From Poriferisodalis sp965204125 (GTDB lineage Bacteria > Actinomycetota > Acidimicrobiia > Acidimicrobiales > Poriferisodalaceae): DNA of 64,000 nucleotides. The DNA is taken from NCBI RefSeq assembly GCF_965204125.1, contig NZ_OZ241968.1:2976001-3040000 (forward strand), read 5' to 3'. The notes under the pieces are model-generated. The model was not told the origin of the DNA, searched no databases, and worked only from the letters and a program-made list of their open reading frames with translations. A program made the translations under genes and the position numbers. The stretch's first letter is position 1. Each line of letters starts with the position of its first letter. Of this stretch, positions 33,334 to 41,614 are shown one piece after another.

Positions 33334-36300
33334 GACCCACCCGCGCCTGCAGGCACCAGGTCTGCCACCGGGGGCGTGCTGGTGTCGATCCCGTTGGAAT
33401 CGTCGGCGAGGAGCGCGTCAGGATCGATGCCCAAGGCGTGCCGGAGCTGCTCGGCGTCGAGATCGCCGATGGAACTGGACTTCGGCAGCACCATGTCGGC
33501 GATGCGCCGTTTGCCGGCCACGACCTCCTCCACCCGTTCATCCACTGTGCCCGGACAGACCAGGCGATGGCAGATGACTGTACGGGTCTGACCGATGCGC
33601 CAGGCCCGGTCGCGGGCCTGGTCCTCGACTGCGGGGTTCCACCAGCGGTCGTAGAGCACCACATGGCTCGCTGCGGTCAGGTTCAAGCCCGTGCCGCCTG
33701 CCTTGAGCGAGAGCACCATCGCCCCGGGCCCGTCCTCGGACTGGAAGTGGCGCACCATGCGATCGCGGGCAGCGCGACCCAGCCCGCCGTGGTAGCAGTC
33801 GATCTGCAGACCGGTCCGCCGTGTCAGATGAGCGGCCAGCCGCTCGCCCCAGGTGGCGAAGTGCGTGAACACCAGCGCCCGCTCCCCCGCCGCGAAGACT
33901 GCTTCGAGAATCTCGTGCAGTCGGTCGAGCTTGCCGCTGCGCCCCTCGATCTGCTCGTCGATGTCGTCGGGCCGGTAGTTGAGCGGATGGTTGCAGATCT
34001 GCTTGAGGGCGGTGATCGCCGCCAGCACGGCTCCCTTGCGCTTCTCGCCCGCTTGCTCGCTCTCGGCCGTGTCGACGATCAGCTGGTCGAGCACCGCCTG
34101 ATACAGGCCGATCTGCTCTGGCGTCATTGCGCAATGCGCGAGCTCGTCGATGCGGTCGGGCAGCTCGGCCGCGATTTGCGGCTCTGCCTTGGTACGACGG
34201 AACACCAGCACTCCATTGAGCGCATGCAGGGCCGACTCGGCGGCGCCGCGTGCGTCGCCGGGACGCTGCAACTGTGCGATGAACGGTGTCCTGGACCCGA
34301 CCAGGCCTGGATTGCAGAAGTCCATGATCGCCCAGAGGTCGCCGAGGCCGTTCTCGATCGGGGTGCCGGTCAAGGCAAGGCGGATCCGGGCTGAGAGCCT
34401 GCGCAGTTGTTTGGCGGTCTCGCTGGTGTGGTTCTTGATGACCTGCGCCTCATCAACCACGATCCGGTCCCAGGCCACATCTTCGAGGGCGTCGATGTCG
34501 CGAACAGCAGTGCCATAGGTGGTGATCACCACATCGATCTGCCCGTTCTCGACCGAGCCGGCGCCGTCGCGCAGGGCCTCGACCAGCTCTGCGGGTTCGC
34601 GCCGGGCGGGGCCGTGATGAATGATCGTCGACAGCCCCGGTGTGAAGCGCGCCGCTTCGGCTGCCCAGTTGCTGACGACGGCTGGCGGAGCGATGACCAG
34701 GGCGGGGCCTTGGCGCCGGTCTGCAGCAATGCGAGCGAGCACCGTGGGGGTCTTGCCCAGACCCATGTCCAGGGCGAGGCAGCCACCGAGGCCGGCCCCG
34801 TCGAGGAATTCCAGCCAGGCCACCGCTTCGGCTTGGTAGTTGCGAAGCTCGCCCACGAAACCCTCGGGGCTGCGCCGTGGCGCGGACGAGATCTCCGACG
34901 CAGAGCGCAGCAGGTCGGCCGCCCAGCCGCTGCCGGAGATGGTGATGCCGCCGCGTACCGACGGGCCTTCGAGGCCCAGTACCTGGCGCAGCATCTGCGA
35001 ACCGGTGAGCGCGGTGACGTCCTCGCGCTCGGCAAGTGCGGCGGCCGCCTCGGCCAGGTCGGCGTGATCCAGCGCAATCCACTGGCCCCGGTCGCGTACC
35101 AGCGGCCGTGCTTGGGAGGCCAGCTCATGAATCTGATCTGCGGTCAGCTCCACGTCGCCGAAGACCGCTGTCCAGCTCACGGCCGTGAGCTGCTGCGCTC
35201 CTAGGGCGCTGTCGGCGTCCTCGGTAGCGGTGAGCCGGAGCGAGGGCGCCGGGCGCTCCCGGGAGAGGTTCGGGACCTCGACCGTGAATCCCGCGGACTG
35301 CAGTGCCGGTCCCGTCACCGACATGAGCTCCCATGCTTCGTCTTGGCTGAGAATCACTTCGCCCCGTCGCTTGCCTCCGGGGCGCATCAGCACTGGCAAC
35401 AGCCGTTCGAGGCGAGTGAGCTGATCGCGCACTTCGGTGCGATGGGAGCTGACGCCGCTCACCATCGCAACCTCGACGGGCTCGGTCGCGCCTTCGGGGC
35501 TGGTGGCGAGCACCTCCATGTGCCACGCCCCGGCGTCGTCGGGCTCGTCCAGCCGAACGACCAGCGACTGCCGGGCGGCGGCAGTCACCGGCCTGGCCCA
35601 CAGCTCGATGCGTCGGGCCAGATCGGAGCCCTGCGTTGCCGAGCCGACAAAGCGGGTGCCGTCGAGGTATGCCAGGAAGGCCTCTGCCATCTCCGCCCGG
35701 CTCCGAGGCTCGGGCGAAGCGGCAGGCACATCGAGCCGTCTTGCGGCACTCGTCACGATGGCGTCGACCATGCCGGACAGGGCCGATTGCACCGTGGTTC
35801 GCGCCTCAGATTTGGGTTCGGGTGCGGCCACTGCACCTGGCAGGCAGTCGATGAGCGCTGTCAGCTGATCTGCCGGCGGCGAGGCGGGCTGCCACTGCAC
35901 CGAGAATTCCGCCGTGTCGGGCCGCTTGCGGTTGCGACGCTTGCGGACTCGGTGGAGCCGCGGCACTGTTCGCCCACCTGCCACCAGTTCCACCGCCGTC
36001 CTGGCCGCGGTTCGCAGCCAGAGTGCGCTGGCACCCAGCAAGAGGTCGCCGTTCGGTCCGCTCTCGGCAGTGTCGGGCTGCTCGTTGCCGTGCAGGGACT
36101 CGTCGTCGCTGGTTGAATCGCTGTCGGCTGCGACGCCGGGAGAGCTTCCGGATATCGACGACGAGCCGGCCGAGCTGCCGGCCGCCGGACCTTGGAGACC
36201 GACCAGCCAGCCCAGGACGTCGCCGACGTCAGCCACCAGTGCCTCGGCGCTCATCCCGCCCGGCAGCTTGATGTTCGGATGGGGGCGCCAGACACTGTCT

Positions 36301-36926
36301 GGGGCTCCGGTGGCCACCAGGCGATCCATGATCCGATCTGTGGGGTCGGGCTCGGTGCCGGCGCCTGCAGCCCACGCAACGATCCGGCCGGGCTGCCACG
36401 ACAGCTGCAGTGCGGCCGGTTCGGGCAGCGGACCTGCTGCGGCATCGCCGGTGCCAGGATCCGAGGCTGCGTCATCGGGCGACTCGGTGGCATCGAGGCC
36501 CGTCAGGCGCTCGTAGGCGGCGGCAAGCTCGGAGAAGTCGGTTTCGAAGTCTCGCACGACTTGCCGGCGGATCGGCCGGGGCAGCCGGCGGGCTCCTGAC
36601 AGCGAGGATTCCGTCTGGTCGAGCAGATCCAGCAGAACTCGTTCCCAGCGCATCCGGTCGGTTTCGAGCGCGGTGAGGTCGTCCCTCCCGGCAGTGCCCT
36701 GCGCCTCGGCCCAGACGAGACGCGCAATCTGGGACCAGCGCATGGACGCGAGAACAGACGGCGCCGCGCCATTGCGCCCTGTGCCCTCGGGCACTGCGGC
36801 AGCACCTGAGGTGTCGCCGTTGCGAGTGACGCCATCGGCAGGCGCGAGCTGCTGAAGCGTCGGCGCGCCCCGGTTCGGGGTATGGGTCGGTGAGTCTTCG
36901 TCGCTCATCGCGTCATGCATGGGCAC
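33330..36926 (-). CDS. SNF2/HepA-type DEAD-like helicase
   Basis: Large Swi2/Snf2 ATPase of 1198 aa, probably a DNA translocase. The first 650 or so residues hold a Ser/Gly/Asp-rich insert (near 36,060-36,180) and the SNF2 helicase-associated region. The motor has Walker A LALDMGLGKT, the DEAQ box in IVVDEAQVIKNH, LTGTPIENGLGDLW, and in the C-terminal lobe SLKAGGTGLNLTAASHVV and QARDRAWRIGQ. It is closest to bacterial HepA-like proteins of the DUF3670 group. The start is uncertain among ATG 36926, 36920 and 36908; none has a strong ribosome binding site. Confidence 0.9.
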   Translation of the reverse strand: MPMHDAMSDEDSPTHTPNRGAPTLQQLAPADGVTRNGDTSGAAAVPEGTGRNGAAPSVLASMRWSQIARLVWAEAQGTAGRDDLTALETDRMRWERVLLDLLDQTESSLSGARRLPRPIRRQVVRDFETDFSELAAAYERLTGLDATESPDDAASDPGTGDAAAGPLPEPAALQLSWQPGRIVAWAAGAGTEPDPTDRIMDRLVATGAPDSVWRPHPNIKLPGGMSAEALVADVGDVLGWLVGLQGPAAGSSAGSSSISGSSPGVAADSDSTSDDESLHGNEQPDTAESGPNGDLLLGASALWLRTAARTAVELVAGGRTVPRLHRVRKRRNRKRPDTAEFSVQWQPASPPADQLTALIDCLPGAVAAPEPKSEARTTVQSALSGMVDAIVTSAARRLDVPAASPEPRSRAEMAEAFLAYLDGTRFVGSATQGSDLARRIELWARPVTAAARQSLVVRLDEPDDAGAWHMEVLATSPEGATEPVEVAMVSGVSSHRTEVRDQLTRLERLLPVLMRPGGKRRGEVILSQDEAWELMSVTGPALQSAGFTVEVPNLSRERPAPSLRLTATEDADSALGAQQLTAVSWTAVFGDVELTADQIHELASQARPLVRDRGQWIALDHADLAEAAAALAEREDVTALTGSQMLRQVLGLEGPSVRGGITISGSGWAADLLRSASEISSAPRRSPEGFVGELRNYQAEAVAWLEFLDGAGLGGCLALDMGLGKTPTVLARIAADRRQGPALVIAPPAVVSNWAAEAARFTPGLSTIIHHGPARREPAELVEALRDGAGSVENGQIDVVITTYGTAVRDIDALEDVAWDRIVVDEAQVIKNHTSETAKQLRRLSARIRLALTGTPIENGLGDLWAIMDFCNPGLVGSRTPFIAQLQRPGDARGAAESALHALNGVLVFRRTKAEPQIAAELPDRIDELAHCAMTPEQIGLYQAVLDQLIVDTAESEQAGEKRKGAVLAAITALKQICNHPLNYRPDDIDEQIEGRSGKLDRLHEILEAVFAAGERALVFTHFATWGERLAAHLTRRTGLQIDCYHGGLGRAARDRMVRHFQSEDGPGAMVLSLKAGGTGLNLTAASHVVLYDRWWNPAVEDQARDRAWRIGQTRTVICHRLVCPGTVDERVEEVVAGKRRIADMVLPKSSSIGDLDAEQLRHALGIDPDALLADDSNGIDTSTPPVADLVPAGAGGS

Positions 36927-37155
36927 GGGCAGGTGGGCTGCAACGCCTGTCCGGACTGCGCTGGGGGCATGGCCCGAACCGTCGATGCAGGACCTGCTGC
37001 GGACACAGTCACCGTGGTCGGCACTGTGGCCCTGGTCCGCTGCCGAGACCGCACGACCGATGCACGGTCGCCGGTGTGCAGTCGCCGGCTACGCCGACTG
37101 AGGGTACCGGACACGCATTGCATCGCAACGCGGTTGCTCGCTTACCCTGCGTCTA

Positions 37156-38868
37156 ATGCGATGGTCTGATTCGTTCATCCCGACGCTGCGCGATGCGCCC
37201 GGCGACGCCACCGCCGCGAGTCATCAGCTGCTCGTGCGGGCTGGCTTCATCCGCCAGCTGCACTCGGGGCACTACAGCTTGCTGCCGCTCGGACTGCGCG
37301 TGCATAACAAGGTCGCCGATGTCGTCAGAGCGGAAATGGATGCCATCGGCGCGCAGGAGTTCCTGCTGCCAGCGATGCACCCGGCCGATCTGTGGCGCCG
37401 GAGTGGTCGGTGGAGCGTCATGGGCTCGGAGATGTTCCGCCTGCGCGATCGCAACGATGCCGATGTCGTGCTGGGCATGACGCACGAAGAGGTCTTCGCA
37501 ACGCTGGCGGCGGAAATGAGCTCGTACCGGGAGCTGCCCCAGACCTGGTACCAGATCCAGACCAAGTTCCGTGACGAACCGCGCCCGCGCAGCGGCCTGC
37601 TGCGGGTGCGCGAGTTCATGATGAAGGACTCATACAGCTTCGACATGGACGAGCCAGGCCTCGACGTGTCATTCGAGGCGCACCGCGAGGCTTACCTGCG
37701 GATCTTCGGGCGACTCGATCTCGACGTGATGGCCGTACAAGCTTCCTCGGGATCCATGGGCGGCGATGCCAGCGTCGAGTTCATGGTGGAGTCGCCCGCA
37801 GGCGAGGACGACGTGGCGCGGTGTCCGAACTGCGGGTACCGGGCGAACATCGAGCGGGCTCGTGCGGCGGTGCCGCCGATCGCTGATCCGCCCCCCACCG
37901 GGCCGCCTGAGCGATTCGCGACACCGGGCGTCCGCACCATCGACGCGCTTGCGTCGTTCGAGGGCGGCGCGCCCGCCGATCGGCAGCTCAAGACCATGGT
38001 CATGGTCCTCGACGATCAGCTCACGCTGGTGGTCTTGCGAGGCGACCATCAGCTCAACCTGCAGAAGCTGGCTGACTGCAGCGGCGTGACCGATGTGCGT
38101 CCTGCCACCGAATCCGAGACGGTGGCGCAGCTCGGCGCCAGTCCCGGAAGCCTGGGAGCGGTCGGTGTCGAAGATCTGCCGATCTATGTCGATGAGGCGC
38201 TGCGGGGCCGAACCTCGATGACCACCGGGGCCAATGAAGACGACTGGCACCTGCGTGAAGTGGATGTGGCGCGTGACATCATCGATCCTCGCTGGGCTGA
38301 TCTACGCGAAGTCGCAGCAGGCGAGGCGTGCGTCGTGTGCGGCGAGCCGCTGGAGATCGTGCGCTGCATCGAGGCCGGTCACATCTTCAAGCTGGGCCGC
38401 AAGTACTGCGAGGCGATGGGCGTGTCGGTGCTCGATACGAACGGCGAGGCCCGCACCCCGATTATGGGCAGCTACGGCATCGGCATCGGGCGGGCGATGG
38501 CCGCGGTGGCCGAGACCCATCACGACGAGCGCGGCCTGATCTGGCCTGTCGCTGTAGCGCCGTTCGAGGCAGTCATCACCGTGCTCGATCCTGCCGATGA
38601 AGCCCAGTCGGCAGCCGGCGAGGGGCTCCAGCGCGAACTGGCGGCGCTCGGGGTCGACTGCCTGTATGACGACCGACCGCTGCGGCCGGGTGTGAAGCTG
38701 GCCGACGCGGAGCTCGTCGGCGTGCCCTACCGGCTCACGGTCGGTGCACGCAGCCTCGCGGAGGGCAACGTGGAGCTGACCGAACGCTCGGCCCGCGAGA
38801 CGCGCCTGCTCGCGGTGGCCGAGGCGGCGGCCTTGACGGCCGGAGAGATCGCCGCTCATCGCCGTTGA
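37156..38868 (+). CDS. proS: Prolyl-tRNA synthetase (bacterial type)
   Basis: Class II aminoacyl-tRNA synthetase that charges tRNA-Pro. The opening SFIPTLRDAP...ASHQLLVRAGFIRQLHSGHY, motif 2 region KFRDEPRPRSGLLRVREFMMKD and the motif 3 SYGIGIGRAMAAVAE are plain. Between motifs 2 and 3 lies the INS editing domain of bacterial ProRS. 570 aa, normal length. ATG 37156. It is a stand-alone gene with 229 bp before it in which I see no convincing gene. Confidence 0.95.
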   Translation: MRWSDSFIPTLRDAPGDATAASHQLLVRAGFIRQLHSGHYSLLPLGLRVHNKVADVVRAEMDAIGAQEFLLPAMHPADLWRRSGRWSVMGSEMFRLRDRNDADVVLGMTHEEVFATLAAEMSSYRELPQTWYQIQTKFRDEPRPRSGLLRVREFMMKDSYSFDMDEPGLDVSFEAHREAYLRIFGRLDLDVMAVQASSGSMGGDASVEFMVESPAGEDDVARCPNCGYRANIERARAAVPPIADPPPTGPPERFATPGVRTIDALASFEGGAPADRQLKTMVMVLDDQLTLVVLRGDHQLNLQKLADCSGVTDVRPATESETVAQLGASPGSLGAVGVEDLPIYVDEALRGRTSMTTGANEDDWHLREVDVARDIIDPRWADLREVAAGEACVVCGEPLEIVRCIEAGHIFKLGRKYCEAMGVSVLDTNGEARTPIMGSYGIGIGRAMAAVAETHHDERGLIWPVAVAPFEAVITVLDPADEAQSAAGEGLQRELAALGVDCLYDDRPLRPGVKLADAELVGVPYRLTVGARSLAEGNVELTERSARETRLLAVAEAAALTAGEIAAHRR

Positions 38869-38954
38869 AACACGCGGGCAGACGCGGGCGATTTGCCGGA
38901 CATTTGTGCGCGCCAATGTCGCTGTTCTGGCGGGGTTCGTGGTACCGTACTGCT

Positions 38955-38989
38955 GTACCGTTCTGCGGCACAGTTCCACTATGCGGAAC
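38955..38989. promoter_or_regulatory. Operator pair A: two 17-bp palindromes upstream of the corrinoid operon
   Basis: GTACCGTTCTGCGGCAC (38955-38971), a single A, then GTTCCACTATGCGGAAC (38973-38989). The half-site consensus over all sites in this window is GTTCCGC with a 3-bp spacer. The pair lies 120 nt before the start of the corrinoid protein gene. A further GAAC half-site ends 15 nt downstream (39004). The same layout occurs at two other control regions of the same pathway, so an IclR-type operator is the best reading. Confidence 0.75.
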
Positions 38990-39108
38990 AGCAATCTGCT
39001 GAACAGCACAGCGGGACGACTCGGCCGCAGGACCCATGCTGAATCTTGGACAGTTGACCGGGACGGGGGTGCCCGGCACACGTCATGACCATGGCGAGGG
39101 GGCAAGGC

Positions 39109-39831
39109 ATGGCCGATGCGGCAACCGTCGACAGCGCCGATGCTGATGAGGACATCGACCTCTCAGCCCTCGACGACGACGATCTCATCGCACAGATGCA
39201 TGACGATCTCTATGACGGGCTCGGCCCCGAGATCGTCGAAGGTACTGAGCTGTTGCTCGGGCGCGGCTGGGGGGCCGACAAAGTCCTCAATGAGGCGCTG
39301 GTCGAGGCCATGCGCATCGTCGGCATCGACTTTCGCGACGGGATCCTGTTTGTTCCCGAAGTGCTGCTCGCCGCCAATGCCATGAAGGCCGGCATGGAGG
39401 TGCTCCGGCCATTGCTCGCCGAGACCGGCGCAGAACCGATCGGCAAGATCGTCATCGGCACCGTCAAGGGCGACATCCATGACATCGGCAAGAACCTGGT
39501 GGGGATGATGCTCGAGGGTGCGGGCTTCGAGGTGGTGGACCTGGGGATCAACACCGACGTCGACGAGTTCCTCGGCGCCCTCGCTGAGCATCGCCCCGAC
39601 ATCTTGGGCATGTCAGCGCTGCTGACCACCACCATGCCGTACATGAAGGTGGTCGTCGACACGCTGATCGAGCAGGGCTTGCGCGACGACTACCTCGTCA
39701 TCGTCGGCGGTGCCCCGCTGAACCAGGAGTTCGGCGAAGCCGTGGGAGCCGATGCCTACTGCCGCGATGCTGCGGTCGCGGCGGAGACCGCCACAGACCT
39801 CATCAGGGCCCGGCGCGCTGCCGCTGCGTGA
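39109..39831 (+). CDS. Cobalamin-binding (corrinoid) protein of methyltransferase systems
   Basis: Carries the methyl group between the substrate methyltransferase and the methyl-THF methyltransferase. Residues about 20-108 are the helical B12-binding cap domain; the Rossmann B12 domain follows, with the lower-ligand motif DIHDIG (Asp122, His124, Gly127) in GTVKGDIHDIGKNLVGMML, then SALLTTTMPYMK and IVGGAPLN. 240 aa, like MttC/MtgC. I start at ATG 39109 because GAGGGGG precedes it; ATGs at 39085 and 39091 lack this. It is the first gene of a five-gene operon behind operator pair A. Confidence 0.93.
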   Translation: MADAATVDSADADEDIDLSALDDDDLIAQMHDDLYDGLGPEIVEGTELLLGRGWGADKVLNEALVEAMRIVGIDFRDGILFVPEVLLAANAMKAGMEVLRPLLAETGAEPIGKIVIGTVKGDIHDIGKNLVGMMLEGAGFEVVDLGINTDVDEFLGALAEHRPDILGMSALLTTTMPYMKVVVDTLIEQGLRDDYLVIVGGAPLNQEFGEAVGADAYCRDAAVAAETATDLIRARRAAAA

Positions 39832-39832
39832 G

Positions 39833-40678
39833 ATGACAGCCACCTCGTCTCCGGAATCCACCGCTCGCCGGCGACGGCGCTCGCGTGCGCGCCGGGTAAC
39901 CGAGGCTGCAGCGAAACCGGCGGCCGCGCGGCGCGCACCGCGACGGGTTGCCGCCTCAGCAGAGAGCCGATCACGCCGCGTGCTGGTACTCGGCTGCGGT
40001 GCACTCGCCAACGAGCTCCAGGCGATTGTCGGCAGCGGAGGCCTCGAACACATCGATGTGGAGTGCCTGCCAGCGAAGCTGCATAACCGTCCTGCGCTCA
40101 TTGCGCCGGAAGTGCGCGCACGGCTGGACCGGCTCGCACAGCAGGGTCGAACCTACGAACAGATACTCCTCGGCTATGGCGATTGCGGCAGCGCTGGAGC
40201 CATCGACGACCTGTGCGCCGAGTTCGAGCGAGCTCATGCGGCAGGCGACGGGCCCTCGATGACCCGAGTGCCCGGCGCGCATTGTTACGAGTTCTTCGCC
40301 ACGGCCCCGCGATTCGACGAAATGTCCGAAGCCGAACCGGCGACCTTCTACCTGACCGACTATCTGGCCCGTCACTTCGACCTGCTGGTCTGGCAGGGCC
40401 TCGGCATTGCCGACCATCCCGAGCTGGCAGAGCTCTACTTCGGCAACTACCGCCGGGTGGTGCTGCTGACCCAAACGCCGGATGGCGCTCAGCGCGCTCG
40501 CATTGAGGCTTGCGCTCGCGCCGGGGCCGAACGTCTCGGCCTGCCACTAGAGATCGTCGAGACCGGCTACGGCGATCTCGAGACCACGCTGACCAGCGTC
40601 CCTGCGCCAAGACGCAGCACCGTGCCTTCTGAGCTCGCTGCGCCGAAGCGCAGCGACGAGCACCAGGTGCCCGCGTGA
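39833..40678 (+). CDS. DUF1638 family protein
   Basis: Protein of 281 aa. A very basic 60-residue N-terminal extension (RRRRRSRARR...) precedes the DUF1638 domain starting at RVLVLGCGALANELQ. Other blocks: QILLGYGDCGSAGAIDDL, VPGAHCYEFFA and FYLTDYLARHFD, with several Cys and His that could bind metal. DUF1638 proteins recur in corrinoid methyltransferase clusters and their role is not settled. ATG 39833 is 1 nt past the corrinoid protein stop, and the stop overlaps the next gene by 4 nt. The basic extension is unusual and could be partly disordered. Confidence 0.82.
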   Translation: MTATSSPESTARRRRRSRARRVTEAAAKPAAARRAPRRVAASAESRSRRVLVLGCGALANELQAIVGSGGLEHIDVECLPAKLHNRPALIAPEVRARLDRLAQQGRTYEQILLGYGDCGSAGAIDDLCAEFERAHAAGDGPSMTRVPGAHCYEFFATAPRFDEMSEAEPATFYLTDYLARHFDLLVWQGLGIADHPELAELYFGNYRRVVLLTQTPDGAQRARIEACARAGAERLGLPLEIVETGYGDLETTLTSVPAPRRSTVPSELAAPKRSDEHQVPA

Positions 40679-41604
40679 CCGACACCGTCATCAGCTCTGC
40701 CACGCGTGAAGTGGTGATCGGCTTCGGCAGACCGTTCGTGATGATCGGTGAGCGCATCAATCCCACCGGTCGCAAGCTGCTTGCGGAGGAGATGAAGGAG
40801 GGTGACTTCAGCCGGGTCGAAGCTGACGCACTGGCACAAGTGACGGCCGGCGCCCACATGCTCGATGTCAATGCCGGCGTGCCGCTCGCCGACGAGCCTG
40901 CACTGCTCGCAGCGGCGGTGAAGCTGGTGCAGTCGGTCACCGATGTTCCGCTCAGCATCGACTCGTCGATCATCGAGGCGCTCGAAGCCGGCGTGGACGC
41001 CTACGTGGGCAAGCCCCTCATCAACTCCGTGACCGGAGAGCCGGAGGTGATGGAGCGGGTGCTCCCGCTGGTGGCGCGGGCCGGGGCGGCAGTGGTCGCC
41101 ATCTCCAACGACGAGACCGGCATCAGCGAGGACCCTGACGTCCGCTTCGACGTAGCGAAGCGGATTGTGAGCGCAGCAGCCGACTATGGCATTCCCACAG
41201 CAGACGTGGTTGTGGACCCGCTGGTGATGCCCATCGGTGCGATGGCCACAGCAGGACGGCAGGTATTCCATCTTGTGCGCCGGCTGCGTGACGAGCTGGG
41301 CGTCAACACCACTTGCGGCGCCTCCAATGTGAGCTTCGGCCTGCCGAACCGGCACGTCATCACCGGCACCTTCTTGGCCATGGCGATCGGTGCTGGGATG
41401 ACCTCGGCCATCATGAACCCGCTCCATGCCGATGTGAAGGCAGCAGTCATGGCCGGCGACGTCTTGGCAGGCAACGACGAGAACTGTGCGGCGTGGATCT
41501 CCGAGCACCGCGACCGCAGCGCAATGGGGGCCGACAGTGCTGCCAGCGCAGGGTCCGGCGAACGTCCCCGCCGACGGGGCGGACGTCGCGCGCGCACTGG
41601 TTAG
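40675..41604 (+). CDS. Methyltetrahydrofolate:corrinoid methyltransferase (MtgA/AcsE-like, pterin-binding domain)
   Basis: TIM-barrel enzyme of the dihydropteroate-synthase-like group that moves a methyl group between the corrinoid protein and THF. Visible: MIGERINPTGRK, AGAHMLDVNAGVP, PLSIDSS, the active-site Asn in AISNDETG, and VNTTCGASNVSFGLPNR, all typical of the pterin-binding methyltransferases. 309 aa; the last 40 residues are a disordered basic tail. In a catabolic direction it would make methyl-THF from the methyl-corrinoid. GTG 40675 is coupled to DUF1638. Confidence 0.92.
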   Translation: MTDTVISSATREVVIGFGRPFVMIGERINPTGRKLLAEEMKEGDFSRVEADALAQVTAGAHMLDVNAGVPLADEPALLAAAVKLVQSVTDVPLSIDSSIIEALEAGVDAYVGKPLINSVTGEPEVMERVLPLVARAGAAVVAISNDETGISEDPDVRFDVAKRIVSAAADYGIPTADVVVDPLVMPIGAMATAGRQVFHLVRRLRDELGVNTTCGASNVSFGLPNRHVITGTFLAMAIGAGMTSAIMNPLHADVKAAVMAGDVLAGNDENCAAWISEHRDRSAMGADSAASAGSGERPRRRGGRRARTG

Positions 41605-41614
41605 GGGAGCCCCG

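Noticed and set aside
36915..37169. Possible small genes between the SNF2 gene and proS
   Set aside because: Several overlapping frames of 60-88 codons exist on both strands, none with a ribosome binding site, domain or plausible composition. I treat 36927-37155 as an upstream region of proS.
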